A stretch of 64,000 bases of DNA, taken from Setomelanomma holmii (Eukaryota; Ascomycota; Dothideomycetes; Pleosporales; Phaeosphaeriaceae). The stretch is from positions 40,341-104,340 of the forward strand of contig ML978262.1 of NCBI GenBank assembly GCA_010015745.1. Direction: 5' to 3'. The notes beneath the pieces were generated by a model. The model worked only from the letters and a program-made list of their open reading frames with translations. It was not told the DNA's origin and made no database searches. A program made the position numbers and the translations under genes. Of this stretch, positions 1-10,697 are shown one piece after another (the stretch's first letter is position 1; each line of letters begins with the position of its first letter).

Positions 1-3000
1 AGAGCCACCCAACCCGCATCCCGCGACTCCAACGTTTGGGCCCGACGATCGACTGTGCATCTGGATTGGGCGAGACGCACTGTTAACGTTGCGACTTTAC
101 CCAGGACTCATTCATCACTTAACTTCCTGTGAGACGTCCCTATCGTTGGTGCGACATACGCTGCGCAGTACCACGACTGTGTCGCTCGCCCCCGCAACTG
201 CAGCTAAGCATGGGACACGATTGCACCCACGACGGCGGCGTGACAGTGCCACACTCCCGGACACTTGGCTGGGTGGCAGGGTCCCAACAGCCTGGATCTG
301 GCGTCCAGCTCAAACCACTTTGGGAACGGGAAAAGCGCGGAAGCATCCCCATCTGCACGAGTCGCGTGGCTGTCACCCCGACCGCTCCTTTCACCAATCG
401 TCCGTCTTACACTCCCACCGGCTGTTGCTTCGGTTGGCCGCAGGCGCACAGTACTTGGTCGTGCGTCTCGCTGCGATTATGCTCGCGCGACACTGGTCGC
501 CTTTGATTGTCACCAGCGCTTCAGGAGTCGCTACAGCGTCTGGCACACCTTCCTCGGAGGTCGGCCAAGTCGTCATACTTAATATCGAAGTACGACAGGC
601 GCTACAATGCGCTGTGAATCGGCCTGTACGAAAGAATGCGATGTGTGACGACAACGTGGTAGCCCACGCACACCTAGGCGTTTCAGCCGTAGCTGGTCCT
701 AGACAAAGACATGCAACTCATGGCTCCATCGTCGCAATGCTTGCCGAATGTTTCGGCCGCCGTTGCGACACCCCCGAGATTGTGTCCAGCCTCCCCCATG
801 CGGCCCTGGGCTCGTTGCCTCGAACAAGCGGACCCATTGCATTAGGCGCGCTAACCAGCACACGTCTAGCGTACGGGGGGAAGTTCATGCTGGCGCCCGC
901 ACAGTCTATCACGAATCGTCTGGGCGAATAGTTCTCCTGACATTGCGGCACGTTGTGCGCGATTACTCGCTCGTCGGCTCGCCGGGACACTCCCGATAGA
1001 AGAAACACTGCGATTCGCGGATCCGCAAGCATTATCCAGCGGCTCGGGACTTCATTTCGCGTGGGTTGGGTATCGTCTATTTCCTATCGTGGCTCGCATG
1101 GCTCCCCAAAGGAGCAATTGATTCCCACGGCCTGGACGTCGGAGCCTAGCGCGCAGCATCCCCACGCATCCTTGAGGGAGAAGGTCACATCGCTCGTCTC
1201 CGCAGTTGGGTCTTGAAGGATGAGGTTGGATACAGCGCCGGTCACCGAGGATACCACGGTGTTGGAAGTAAAGCCAAAGAAAGTCACAAGTCACCTTGCT
1301 TGTTGCTCCGCATCTTTTTTGATTGGCATCTCCCTGGTCACGCCCTGTTGTTGTGTTCCGTCTTTCGGAGAGCGGACTCGATAAGACCAACTAGAGGCGT
1401 CGAGGTTCATTACCCCAGTCAGGGCGAAGTTCACATGGGCAATCCACCAGCTCGGCAGCCGCGTGTGGTGCTGGTTTCCTCCCCACGTGCTAATCACAGC
1501 TTATCCGAGGATCGCAGGTGGGGTGAACCTTCCTACAAAGGATTCGAGCGACACACAACTTCATGCCGTCGAGACCGTGCCTGAAACCGTAGGATGGGGG
1601 TTCCATGCATCCACGTTCACGTTCACCGACGGCTCACAGGCGGTATCTCGTTGCATTTACGGTTCTCCGACCAATGAGAATGCTGCAGTTTTGCGACATT
1701 TTGATGCAGGATTGTTCGAATTTCTCCCCCAACTGCCACGGTAACTGACCTGCTGCTTCTGGATCACACGTGCACTTTCCTCGAGCTCTCCGCTTCTGAT
1801 AGTCGCTAGTGTATCGCGCAAGTCCGCGGGTTGTGCATCAGCAACATAAGCTACGCACGATAGCCGTTAGACCTCTCCACGCAGCCACTACCTCCTGCCT
1901 CTTCGGGCAATCCTTCCTGTCGGCCCGTGACAACGAGCCACGAGCATACCACAACCTTCACATCCAACCTACCATTATCTGAGAGGCGTTCACACGTGTT
2001 TGCTAAGCGGGTGGTCGTGGAAGCCAGCCATCTATTACCCCAGAGACACCTTGACCGTTGCAACGGCCGCCAGGTCTAACTTTGGAATGCTACAGTTGCA
2101 AGAACACTTTCGCGGCAATACATAAAGCGTAACAGCTGGTAGAGCTACGTCTCCCCAGTCACGAGAAGGTAACTTATTCTTCGGCTTACAGTATCACAAA
2201 AGGTTTACTTTGACACACGACCGTAAGATTGAAAACGAGATTCTTCTTTGTCCCGATGGAATGGTTGACGGACTAACTTTGTTTCTGGTAATACTGCATG
2301 CTTACCTGTCAGCCGTACATCTTTCATCTACTTCGTGCTTCCCAAGCGCGCATATTCTTCAGGAATAGCTCTCCATTCTCGAGTCTTGATGGGTGGTCAG
2401 CCTAAGCTAAGGCTTCCGCTCCTATATTAACTGCAACATAACCTAGCCAGCGAGCAAGCTTTACCATGCCGTCAGGATCTACTCGCTGACCCCGAAATCC
2501 AAAACTGAGCCTTCTGTCTTACGCTAGGTGGTACGAACATTCTCGATGTTGCAGCCCAGTAGGCTTGTTCACCGCTTCACCGCTCGAGATGTTCGCGTGT
2601 CGACCGCCTGGCTCCCGAGCCCGTGCTTCACTGTTCGAGTCTTGCAACGCGCTGATAGCATACCAACTGCCGTTGTCATGATGCGACCTTTGCACCTTAC
2701 GAAATGTGTTCAGCAGTCCGCGCAAGCAGGTACTACTATAACCGTGCCACCAACCCGCGCTCGTCTATACTCCTCGTGGAAGGAACAACATCAAATGTAC
2801 CCCGTGTACATGATCACACGGCCCGGTTGCATACAATCTACAACGGCAAGGCGAGCAGTACCAGCCTTGATTCGGGCCGATCACCATTCACCAATGACGA
2901 TGGTTGATAACAGGCACGGTATCAGGCTCAATTCAAAAATCAGCCGAGCCAGGTTTGCGAAGCACCTGCACGCGGAATGCATACGCGATGCTCGCTTGTC

Positions 3001-5492
3001 CAGATTTACACGCCTCGCGTTGAACGTGCATGCTCGAGGCGCGCAAACGTGGTCACGATGCTGGCAGCGGCTCCTTTGTACAATGTCGCTTTCAATCTAA
3101 GGACGCCCTGCTTCTGCGATCGGCGCCACGCTTCTATTCCCATCCTACACCTATACTTGCCTTACAACCCTAGGTATAACAACACAGCATAAGTGTCCTT
3201 CTTGCCAGCAATATTCACATCTTCGCCTGAATCAACCAGGATCCACTGTCTCCGTACCCGTTCCCGCAAAAACCCCAGACTCGTCTCGCCGTTCACCGGT
3301 CACGTCGGCATGTGATCCGTACGGATCTTCATCGCGAGTCGAGTCGCATCGCACCGTCGACAGCGAAACAAGATACACTGCTGACATCAGCCGGTCGAAC
3401 GGTGAGGGACGGAGCGAATCGTTCCTACCGCCCGACATGCGGCGTCCCTCATGTCATGCTGCCCTGATGCTTTACGAGACCCTGCTTCGTTTGGGTGCAG
3501 CTGACTGTGGGGATGACGTTGCCACTGAAGAGCGCATGGGGGCAATCACATGTTTGTCACGAGCATATTTCTGAGTCTCGTGATATGCCATGATTTTGCG
3601 GTGAAGTAGGTTTGCATGTGCTTCTTATCAAGTCTCTCCCACAACCCGAATACTTGCGCGAGGACGCGGGCCGAAGAGACCAGCGTTTTCTTCTAGAAGC
3701 ACATGTCTTTCGTTGCTGGGGTTGAGAAGGATAGTGCCCAGGTAAGCCTGGATTTCCATGCCTATCATCACATGCTCGCTGTCGATGTCCTGCAGGATCG
3801 AAGACTTCGTGGGAAGCGAGCACGATGTTGTCCTTGCATCATCTGGCGCTTGGTGTTCTGCGTTTGTGTAACACGTTATGGGACCGGATAATTCATGGTA
3901 AACTGGGGAACCAACGTAAGTCGACACCTCCAAAGACGCGGATGCAATCTTGCGTATGCTTTCACTGCAGGATAAACTGCTCAACACGATATCCGCAGGC
4001 GAGAATTATGCATAGAGAGCCACTGCCCTATGCTGAAGCAACGTTTCACATAAAATATTATCCATGAAATTCAAACTCGTTTTCGGGGCATCTTCAGAAT
4101 GATGGACATTTTTCCACAAACTCAAACTTATTCCGACTAATCCAGGTCCTTATCAGCGGCATCTTCCACAAGTTCTCGTCTCCCTGTCCACGTGGCTTTC
4201 CCGGCCTCGTCACCGCAACTGCTATTAATATCCAACAAACCTTATATTGCACATTATCCGCTGAGTTGAACCCTGTATGTATGACGGCTAGACCAGCATG
4301 TTCGGCCCGCACATCAACGTTCGTTCTACCTGGCGAGTGGTTGTTGACGTGCAGATGCGGGAAGAGTGTGGTGTCTGGTCAAAAAGTGGTTAGGTTCTTA
4401 GAACAGGTATCCGCACACTAAGTCACTTGGTGCTAGTATTTAACCAAGAATGCCATATTGATTATCGTACCTTGCATGATCCTTTCATTGATGCAACCAT
4501 GCTCGGCGCTGCGAGCTTGATTCTCAACGTCATTCTGGAACTGGAGACAAGACCTGGAAATGATTATAGTGGCGTCACCACCACTGGCAGAATTCCGTGC
4601 GTCAGATCTTGGAATATGATGAAGAGCAATGTCTCTTCCTCACGTTCGATAGTCTGCGATCACTCCTCCCCAGTTTGATAGTTTCGAAGCCGGACAATCT
4701 AGCATAGCGAGGGCTATCCTCTTCTAGTTCTACTTTTCGATACCATGTGGACCTCAGCTCAGTAGATTCAGCAACATTACCTCGTGGCATTCGCAATCAT
4801 CATGCTCATAGTAGAGAGCACTGCGGACTTGGCGCTTTCAAGACTGCGATCTGAATCTCAAAACTAGGGTCGATGTCAGTGCCGCCTCACGACGATTTTC
4901 TCTGAGCTTGGGATGCCTGACTCTTACGTCTGACACACATATTGTTCTTTGCTGGCCTGTTGGGCAAATGCTTTCAAGGCTCCCATTTGGGAGTTAATTC
5001 GATGGGTACGCGCTAGGCTTGTAGCAGTGAAGCATTGTACCGTGCTATGACGATTTTAGTCGATTTCCTTGGTCGTCATGTTCTTATTCAGGCAAGAGGT
5101 ACACGAACATGCACTCTTAAGGACAGGAAAAGTACAAATCCCGGAGCTCGTGTCATCGAGACTGAGGTGTCGTACTTACCGAGACTCAACCTGTTCTGGA
5201 AATGCGGGACTTGAAAGAGGACCTCTCGAGTCGCATACACGGCGGTTTTGCGGCAGTGAGATGGTCGCTGCACCAGTACGATGCGAAAGACGTTGGAGAC
5301 TGTGGAGTACTTTAGACTTGCTGCTGATCTCTGCCTCGAGGGGTGCGGAGCAGGAACCCCGCGCCCAAAATTGACGAGCGAGAACGACAACCGAGGGAAA
5401 TCCGCAAACACAAGTACGATGGATGTAGGTAATCATAGAAAGAACGTTCAAATCCAGAGTCACAACAAAGACATTGGGCTTGCTTTCTCCTC
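1..5492. other. Long stretch without a recognisable gene
   Basis: No reading frame here resembles a known family, and no frame stays convincingly open. A few short frames have protein-like composition: minus strand 1084-1287 and 1291-1497, plus strand 1463-1744, and minus strand 3628-3987. None has a start, intron set and stop that form a believable gene. The stretch is not obviously AT-rich, so it does not look like a heavily RIP-mutated repeat. It may hold decayed genes or the upstream region of the mannosidase gene. Confidence 0.5.
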
Positions 5493-8144
5493 ATGGCGGC
5501 TAAAAGTAGTCCTCCCTTCATTTCGACCCCTCTCGTATCCAATTGGTCTTTCAAGCAAGGCGACCGTTCCTCGACCGCCGAGTATAGGCCCAGCAATGAT
5601 CTTCCCACAGAAATACATCGCGATCTTCTGAAGCATGAAAGCATCAAAGATCCATTCGAGGACCTCAATGAGCTCTCCGTCCGCTGGGTTGCGGACGAAA
5701 CATGGACCTACTGCACTACCTTCAATACTCCAGCAGGCTATGGAGAACGAAACGTCACGACATACCTCAAATTTGAAGGTCTTGATACATTTGCGACGGT
5801 GTGGCTCAACGGCGAGAAAATCTTAGCGGCTGACAATATGTTCGTCCAGTACGACGTGCTTGTCAACGGCGATTTAAATGCCACGAGGAAGAACACCCTG
5901 GAGATTGTTTTCGAACCCGCAAGGAAGAAAGGCTTGGAACTTGTGGAAGCGCATAAAGAGCATAGGTTCATCGTGCATCAGACTGAGATCTCACGTGGAC
6001 CTGTTCGCAAAGCACAATACCATTGGGGCTGGGATTGGGGACCGATACTGCTCACTTGTGGACCATGGAAGCCGATATCGATCGAGACATATGTGGGAAA
6101 GATATCTGACCTCTCCGTGACGTACGAACTTGGGCATGATCTCAAGTCTGCAAAGATTGTGGCAAAAGTGCACTGCACGGGCCAACTCAAGATCGTCCAC
6201 TTTGTATTGACGAACAAGAAGACTGGCAAATTTGAAGCTGAATTTTATGTCAATTTGGACGCTGGTCACACTGCTCAGGATGCTGAAGTCAGATTCGATT
6301 TACCGGAGTTGGAGCTTTGGTGGCCCCGTGGATATGGGCAGCAAGCCTTGTACTCGATTTCAGCGGAAGCCTACTTCTCGCCCGAGAATTCAAGACCAGC
6401 GCAAACACTGTCCAAAACCGTTGGCTTCCGCAGAGTAGAACTGGTCAAAGAGCCAGATGGACATGGCACATCGTTTTATTTCCGCATCAACAACATGGAC
6501 ATCTTTATTGGTGGCTCCTGTTGGATTCCTGCAGACTCATTCCTCACGCGTGTCACATCAGAACCTTATCGCTCGTGGGTACAACTCGCTGCAGAAGGTA
6601 ATCAGACTATGCTACGAGTTTGGGGTGGTGGCATCTACGAAGCTGACGCTTTGTACGATGCAGCGGATGAGATGGGCATCTTGATATGGCAGGACTTCAT
6701 GTTTGCATGTGCGAACTATCCTGCCTATCCCGAGTATCTGAAGAGCGTGGAAGAAGAAGCCAGGCAGAATGTGCGACGATTGCGACACCATCCGAGCTTA
6801 GTGATATGGGCTGGCAACAACGAAGACTACCAGATCGTGGAGCGCTATGGTCTCAAGTACAACGTAGACGATCGTGATCCGCAGTCCTGGCTCAAGACGA
6901 ACTTTCCCGCAAGATTCATCTACGAGCACCTGCTTCCAAAGGTCGTAGAGGAGGAAAGTACAGGTACGCCATATCATCCAAGCTCGCCTTTCGGCGATGG
7001 CAAATCTACCACACTGAAAGTTGATCCGACCATCGGTGACGTACATCAGTGGAACGTCTGGCACGGCACAATGGAGCCTTACCAACGTCTACCCGATATG
7101 GGTGGACGTTTCGTATCCGAGTTTGGCATGGAAGCATATCCTCACGTCTCGACGTTGCAAAAGCGCATAACGCGCGAAGAAGAAAGATATCCAGGTTCTA
7201 TGACCATGGACTTTCACAACAAAGCAGTCGGCCATGAACGCCGCCTCATAACATACGTGGCAGAGAACTTTCGCATTCGATACGACCTCGTAGGCTTCAC
7301 ACATCTCACACAAGTCATGCAAGCAGACGCGATGTTTTGGTCTTACAAAGCATGGCGTCGACAATGGGGATCACCGGGCGATCGAAAGTGCGGAGGTGTG
7401 CTTGTGTGGCAGCTCAATGATTGCTGGCCAACAGTCTCATGGGCTATTGCGGACTACCATTTCGTGCCGAAACCTGCATACTACGCTATAAAGAGAGCCA
7501 TGGCGCCAATCACCATCAACGTGCAGCGCAAATTCAAGCCGTGGACGATGCGTCCAGCGGACAAGCTCTGGCAGCGTGATACCGGGCACGTCGAAATGGG
7601 CGATCTCTGGAGTCGATCAGAGTTTGATGTTTGGATAGCGAACAGCACAACGGAACGATTGGGAGTCGCGGTGAAACTCGCTGGCTACACGGTCACAGAG
7701 GGCGAGGAGATCTGGAATCTTAGCGGTGAGACTTGGGCCGAGCCAAATAGCACGACTGTGTTCCTGCAGGACAAAGTGCTTCCCTTCGGGGACGGAGACG
7801 AGGTGGACGACACGACTGCTTCGCAACCAGCGTATACCCCAGGAGAGTTCATGGTTCAGGCTCGGTTGTACATTAATGGCGAGTGTGTCAGCACCGATAC
7901 AGCTTGGCCCGAGCCGATCAAGTACTTGCGCTTCGAGGATAGGGGAGTCGAGGTATCGTGCAATGATGATAAAAGCAAGGTCTTCGTTACAGCGACGCGG
8001 CCGGTGAAAGGGTTCGTTTTCAGCGAAAAGGAAGGAGTGAAGCTGAGTGACAATGGATTCGATGTAACGCCCGATGAGAGGAAGGAAGTGGATGTAACGG
8101 GATGTGCGGCCGATGAGCTGAAGTGGATGTATGTTGGTATGTGA
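5493..8144 (+). CDS. mndB: Beta-mannosidase B (GH2 family)
   Basis: An intact, intron-free 883-residue glycoside hydrolase family 2 protein. It should release terminal beta-1,4-linked mannose from manno-oligosaccharides left by mannan or N-glycan breakdown. No signal peptide is visible, as in the intracellular fungal MndB group. The N-terminal sugar-binding beta-sandwich carries WDWGP. The barrel domain carries RVWGGGIYE, then WAGNNED with the expected acid/base Glu near residue 444, and SEFGMEAYP with the expected nucleophile Glu near residue 543. The C-terminus (LKWMYVGM) matches the usual end of the family, so a GTATGT near the stop is not taken as an intron donor. Length fits the family (about 840-890). 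The start was chosen because the N-terminus aligns with the expected family start. No gene neighbours suggest an operon-like cluster. Confidence 0.95.
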   Translation: MAAKSSPPFISTPLVSNWSFKQGDRSSTAEYRPSNDLPTEIHRDLLKHESIKDPFEDLNELSVRWVADETWTYCTTFNTPAGYGERNVTTYLKFEGLDTFATVWLNGEKILAADNMFVQYDVLVNGDLNATRKNTLEIVFEPARKKGLELVEAHKEHRFIVHQTEISRGPVRKAQYHWGWDWGPILLTCGPWKPISIETYVGKISDLSVTYELGHDLKSAKIVAKVHCTGQLKIVHFVLTNKKTGKFEAEFYVNLDAGHTAQDAEVRFDLPELELWWPRGYGQQALYSISAEAYFSPENSRPAQTLSKTVGFRRVELVKEPDGHGTSFYFRINNMDIFIGGSCWIPADSFLTRVTSEPYRSWVQLAAEGNQTMLRVWGGGIYEADALYDAADEMGILIWQDFMFACANYPAYPEYLKSVEEEARQNVRRLRHHPSLVIWAGNNEDYQIVERYGLKYNVDDRDPQSWLKTNFPARFIYEHLLPKVVEEESTGTPYHPSSPFGDGKSTTLKVDPTIGDVHQWNVWHGTMEPYQRLPDMGGRFVSEFGMEAYPHVSTLQKRITREEERYPGSMTMDFHNKAVGHERRLITYVAENFRIRYDLVGFTHLTQVMQADAMFWSYKAWRRQWGSPGDRKCGGVLVWQLNDCWPTVSWAIADYHFVPKPAYYAIKRAMAPITINVQRKFKPWTMRPADKLWQRDTGHVEMGDLWSRSEFDVWIANSTTERLGVAVKLAGYTVTEGEEIWNLSGETWAEPNSTTVFLQDKVLPFGDGDEVDDTTASQPAYTPGEFMVQARLYINGECVSTDTAWPEPIKYLRFEDRGVEVSCNDDKSKVFVTATRPVKGFVFSEKEGVKLSDNGFDVTPDERKEVDVTGCAADELKWMYVGM

Positions 8145-8456
8145 CGGACAGGGAAAATATAAGTGATATCATACAGGAATGTATCATTGTTCGGTATTGC
8201 GTATAGGCATTACCGAACTAAGCCAGGATTAAATGACCCCCGTTTGCAATAGATATTGAATGAAATCCAAGAATTGAGTTGGTCGGTAGTGCCCGTATCT
8301 GCTGGTCAATATAGATACGTCGCGTTGGGACACATTCTTTAAGCCCCACATTAGCCACTTCAGCATAGAAGCATACGGCGATCCTCAAGTTCGTTGAAAA
8401 TAAGCGCAAACTCGTTTCTACGACCGTTCGAAACAAGTCCTATCGAGAACACAAGT
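8145..8456. other. Intergenic between mannosidase and DUF8021 remnant
   Basis: About 310 bases hold the 3' flank of the mannosidase gene and the upstream region of the secreted DUF8021 remnant. No feature is recognisable beyond this. Confidence 0.5.
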
Positions 8457-8752
8457 ATGATCTTTCCAGTCCTCCTTGTGTCCATCACCCTGGTCGCACA
8501 AGCCTCAGCAGCATGTACACGCACCACTCTGCACGCAGCCGTAACCGACAACTACCGCGCCCTCACCACCGGTGACTCGAGCCTAATCTCTCAAGCACCG
8601 AACATGACATACATCGAGAATGACGTGCCAACCAACATCACCCAAGGCATTCTCTCGCAACCCATCACCATGGACATAATGCGCAGCCTACTCGACACCA
8701 CACTATGCGCAACCTTAATCGAGATCACAGCGGCATCGAATGCGCATCCGTA
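8457..8752 (+). pseudogene. Secreted DUF8021 protein, 3' end lost at a transposon junction
   Basis: The frame opens with a signal peptide (MIFPVLLVSITLVAQASA) followed by ACTRTTL, YIENDVP, RSLLDTTLCATLIEI and NPHPYV-like AHPYV. This order is typical of the N-terminal third of fungal secreted DUF8021 proteins, whose function is unknown. An upstream in-frame Met at 8394 gives a longer start, but the Met at 8457 begins a clean signal peptide. After AHPYV the sequence changes abruptly to a pogo-like transposase, and the remaining two thirds of the domain are not found anywhere downstream in the window. Family assignment is from memory of the motif order. The truncation is read directly from the sequence. 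Confidence 0.7.
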
Positions 8753-10053
8753 TGTACAAAGAGTCTTATGACGCGTTTTAATCGAGCGTACAATATACAG
8801 AGAGCTCTATGCGAGGATCCTGTACTAATCAGATGCTGGTTTGAGCTTATAGAGCAGACAAAGGCCAAGTATGGTATCTGCGATGAGGACGTCTACAACT
8901 TTGACGAGGCTGGCTTTATGATGGGCAAGATTACGACTCAGCTCGTCGTGACAGGGTCAGAGAGCAGAGGCAGGTCAAAGGCTCTCCAGCCAGGCAATCG
9001 TGAGTGGGTGACGTTGATCGCTGCAATCAACGCAGCTGGTTGGCCAATCCCCACCGTTCCTCATCTTTGCTGGCCGCTATCATCTATCTGCCTGGTACGA
9101 GGAGACAGAGATTCTAAGCGACTGGGCAATCGCAGTTAGCGACACTGGCTGGACAACCAACAAGCTAGGAGTTGACTTGGCTAAAGCACTTTGATGCTCA
9201 TATGAAGACTCGTGTTATAGGTGCACGTCGCCTGCTCGTTCTTGACAGCCACGAGAGCCACCACTCTCTAGAATGTCGAGAGCTCTGTAAGGAGAACAAT
9301 ATCTACACGCTCTGTATGCCGCCTCACTCGTCACACCTGCTGCAGCCACTTGACGTTGGCTGCTTCTCGCCATTGAAGCGCGCGTACAGCCGTGAGATTG
9401 AGGCTCTGATCCGCCACCACATCAACCACATCACCAAGCTTGAGTTTCTGCCAGCGTTCAAGGCAGCCTTTGATCAATCGTTTACGGCAGCCAATATCTG
9501 CTCAACCTTTCGAGGCGCAGGCCTTGTTCCTCTCCTGCCAGACGCTGTTCTGTCGAAGCTTGACGCGCGGCTGCGTACACCTACTCCTCCTGCTGCTCTT
9601 GTAGAGGCTCTCTGGGAGGCTCGTACGCCGAGCAACGTACGTAAGCTTGAGGCTCAATCAACTCTGATACGTGATCGTGTGCAGCAGCACAGGAGCTCAT
9701 CACCTGCCTCAATTTTTGAAGCGATTGACCAGCTCAAAAAGGGGGCAGAGGCAATGATGCTCTCAGCTGAGCTAATGCGCGATCAGATCACCGGCCTTGA
9801 GAGAGCTAATAAGGCAGCCACAAAGCGTAGACAGCGTAAAAAGAAGCGGATACAGAGGCAGGGGACCTTAACAAAGGGAGAGGGAGAGGATATACTTGCT
9901 CAAAAGGAGGCTGACCAGCGGATAGAGCGTGAACAGCATCAAGGTGGAGAGCAATCAGGCCTTAGCCAACAGGCTCTGGCGCGCTGTAAGAGGTGCAGAG
10001 AGACTGGGCATAACTCACGTACGTGCAAGAAAGATACTTTAGATACTGCTTAA
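8753..10053 (+). pseudogene. Pogo/Fot1-like transposase, N-terminally truncated and frameshifted
   Basis: A DDE superfamily endonuclease of the Fot1/pogo type. The first block ends with TRFNRAYN...RALCEDP and YNFDEAGFMMG, which holds the first catalytic Asp. The reading frame is broken near 9050 (after AAGWPIP). The second frame carries LVLDSHESHHS (second Asp), then the PPHSSHLLQPLDVGCFSPLK block, and the third acidic region follows. A basic coiled-coil-like tail ends in a zinc knuckle, CKRCRETGHNSRTC, of the C-x2-C-x4-H-x4-C type. The HTH/CENP-B DNA-binding half is absent because the element is 5' truncated, so it cannot move on its own. In contrast to other elements in the window it carries few internal stops, suggesting it is younger or escaped RIP. 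Confidence 0.85.
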
Positions 10054-10174
10054 TATATTGTATTGATATCTCTATATTATCTCTTAACGTGGTTGAGATG
10101 TACGCCTGTAGAGGTGCAGAAAGTTGGTGGGGTAGCCGACTCGCTTCTATGGCCGACTCGCTTATAAAACACGT
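8753..10174 (+). mobile_element. 5'-truncated Fot1/pogo-like DNA transposon (element 1)
   Basis: The element starts abruptly inside the DUF8021 gene and inside the transposase coding region, so the left inverted repeat and the N-terminal HTH domains are missing. The right end is preserved. Reading inward from 10174 it begins ACGTGTTTTATAAGCGAG and contains two GCGAGTCGGC motifs. The next two bases (10175-10176) are TA, the target site used by Tc1/mariner/pogo elements. The ends are related to, but distinct from, those of element 2, which begins immediately after that TA. Confidence 0.75.
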
Positions 10175-10176
10175 TA

Positions 10177-10220
10177 ACGTACGAGTCGGTGAGTCGCCCC
10201 GATCCGCGACTCGCCCCGCC
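10177..10220 (+). repeat. Left terminal inverted repeat of element 2
   Basis: The end reads ACGTACGAGTCGGTGAGTCG inward and continues through CCCCGCC. It matches the reverse complement of 12594-12637 at 40 of 44 positions. The GAGTCG and GCGACTCG motifs form an additional internal palindrome. Confidence 0.9.
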
Positions 10221-10697
10221 AAACACCATATGCCCACCCACAAAGATGAGGCTGTACAACCACTCACAATAGCTATTATCACAAGAATATGTAGCAGAGT
10301 AGTAAACAAGGCCTTGCGATCATTTTGGTTTATCTAGATATCGAGCTGGAAGGTTGACACTGCGTGTTTTGGTGCACTTTGGTGGTAGGGCAGATGCAGG
10401 CTCACCACCTCCACCACTACCTTCAGCAGCGTGCGCAACCCGCTCTCTCTTTGTCTTTGACCCAGCCTTTTGTAAGGCTGATCTCTTGCCTCTTTAGGAT
10501 AATCTTACAGCTTTTTAGGTAGCTGTAGCTTCTTTTGCCTCTTGTTTCTTGCGCTGAAGTTCAGCTCTTTCTGCAGCCTTCCTTTCCTTCTCCCTCTCCC
10601 TCTCAACCTTCAACCTCTCACGCTCCACACGCCTATCCTCCTTCTGCTTTTTAGTCTACAAGGCAGCCTGCTCTCTTATATGGTTGTTGTTTGCTTT

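Noticed and set aside
2528..3100. 190-codon plus-strand frame in the left gene-free region
   Set aside because: Arg/Ser/Thr-rich composition like random GC-balanced sequence; the competing frame over the same bases is equally open.
8130..8200. Possible intron (GTATGT...ATACAG) at the end of the mannosidase gene
   Set aside because: The unspliced C-terminus already matches the normal family end, so no further exon is needed.
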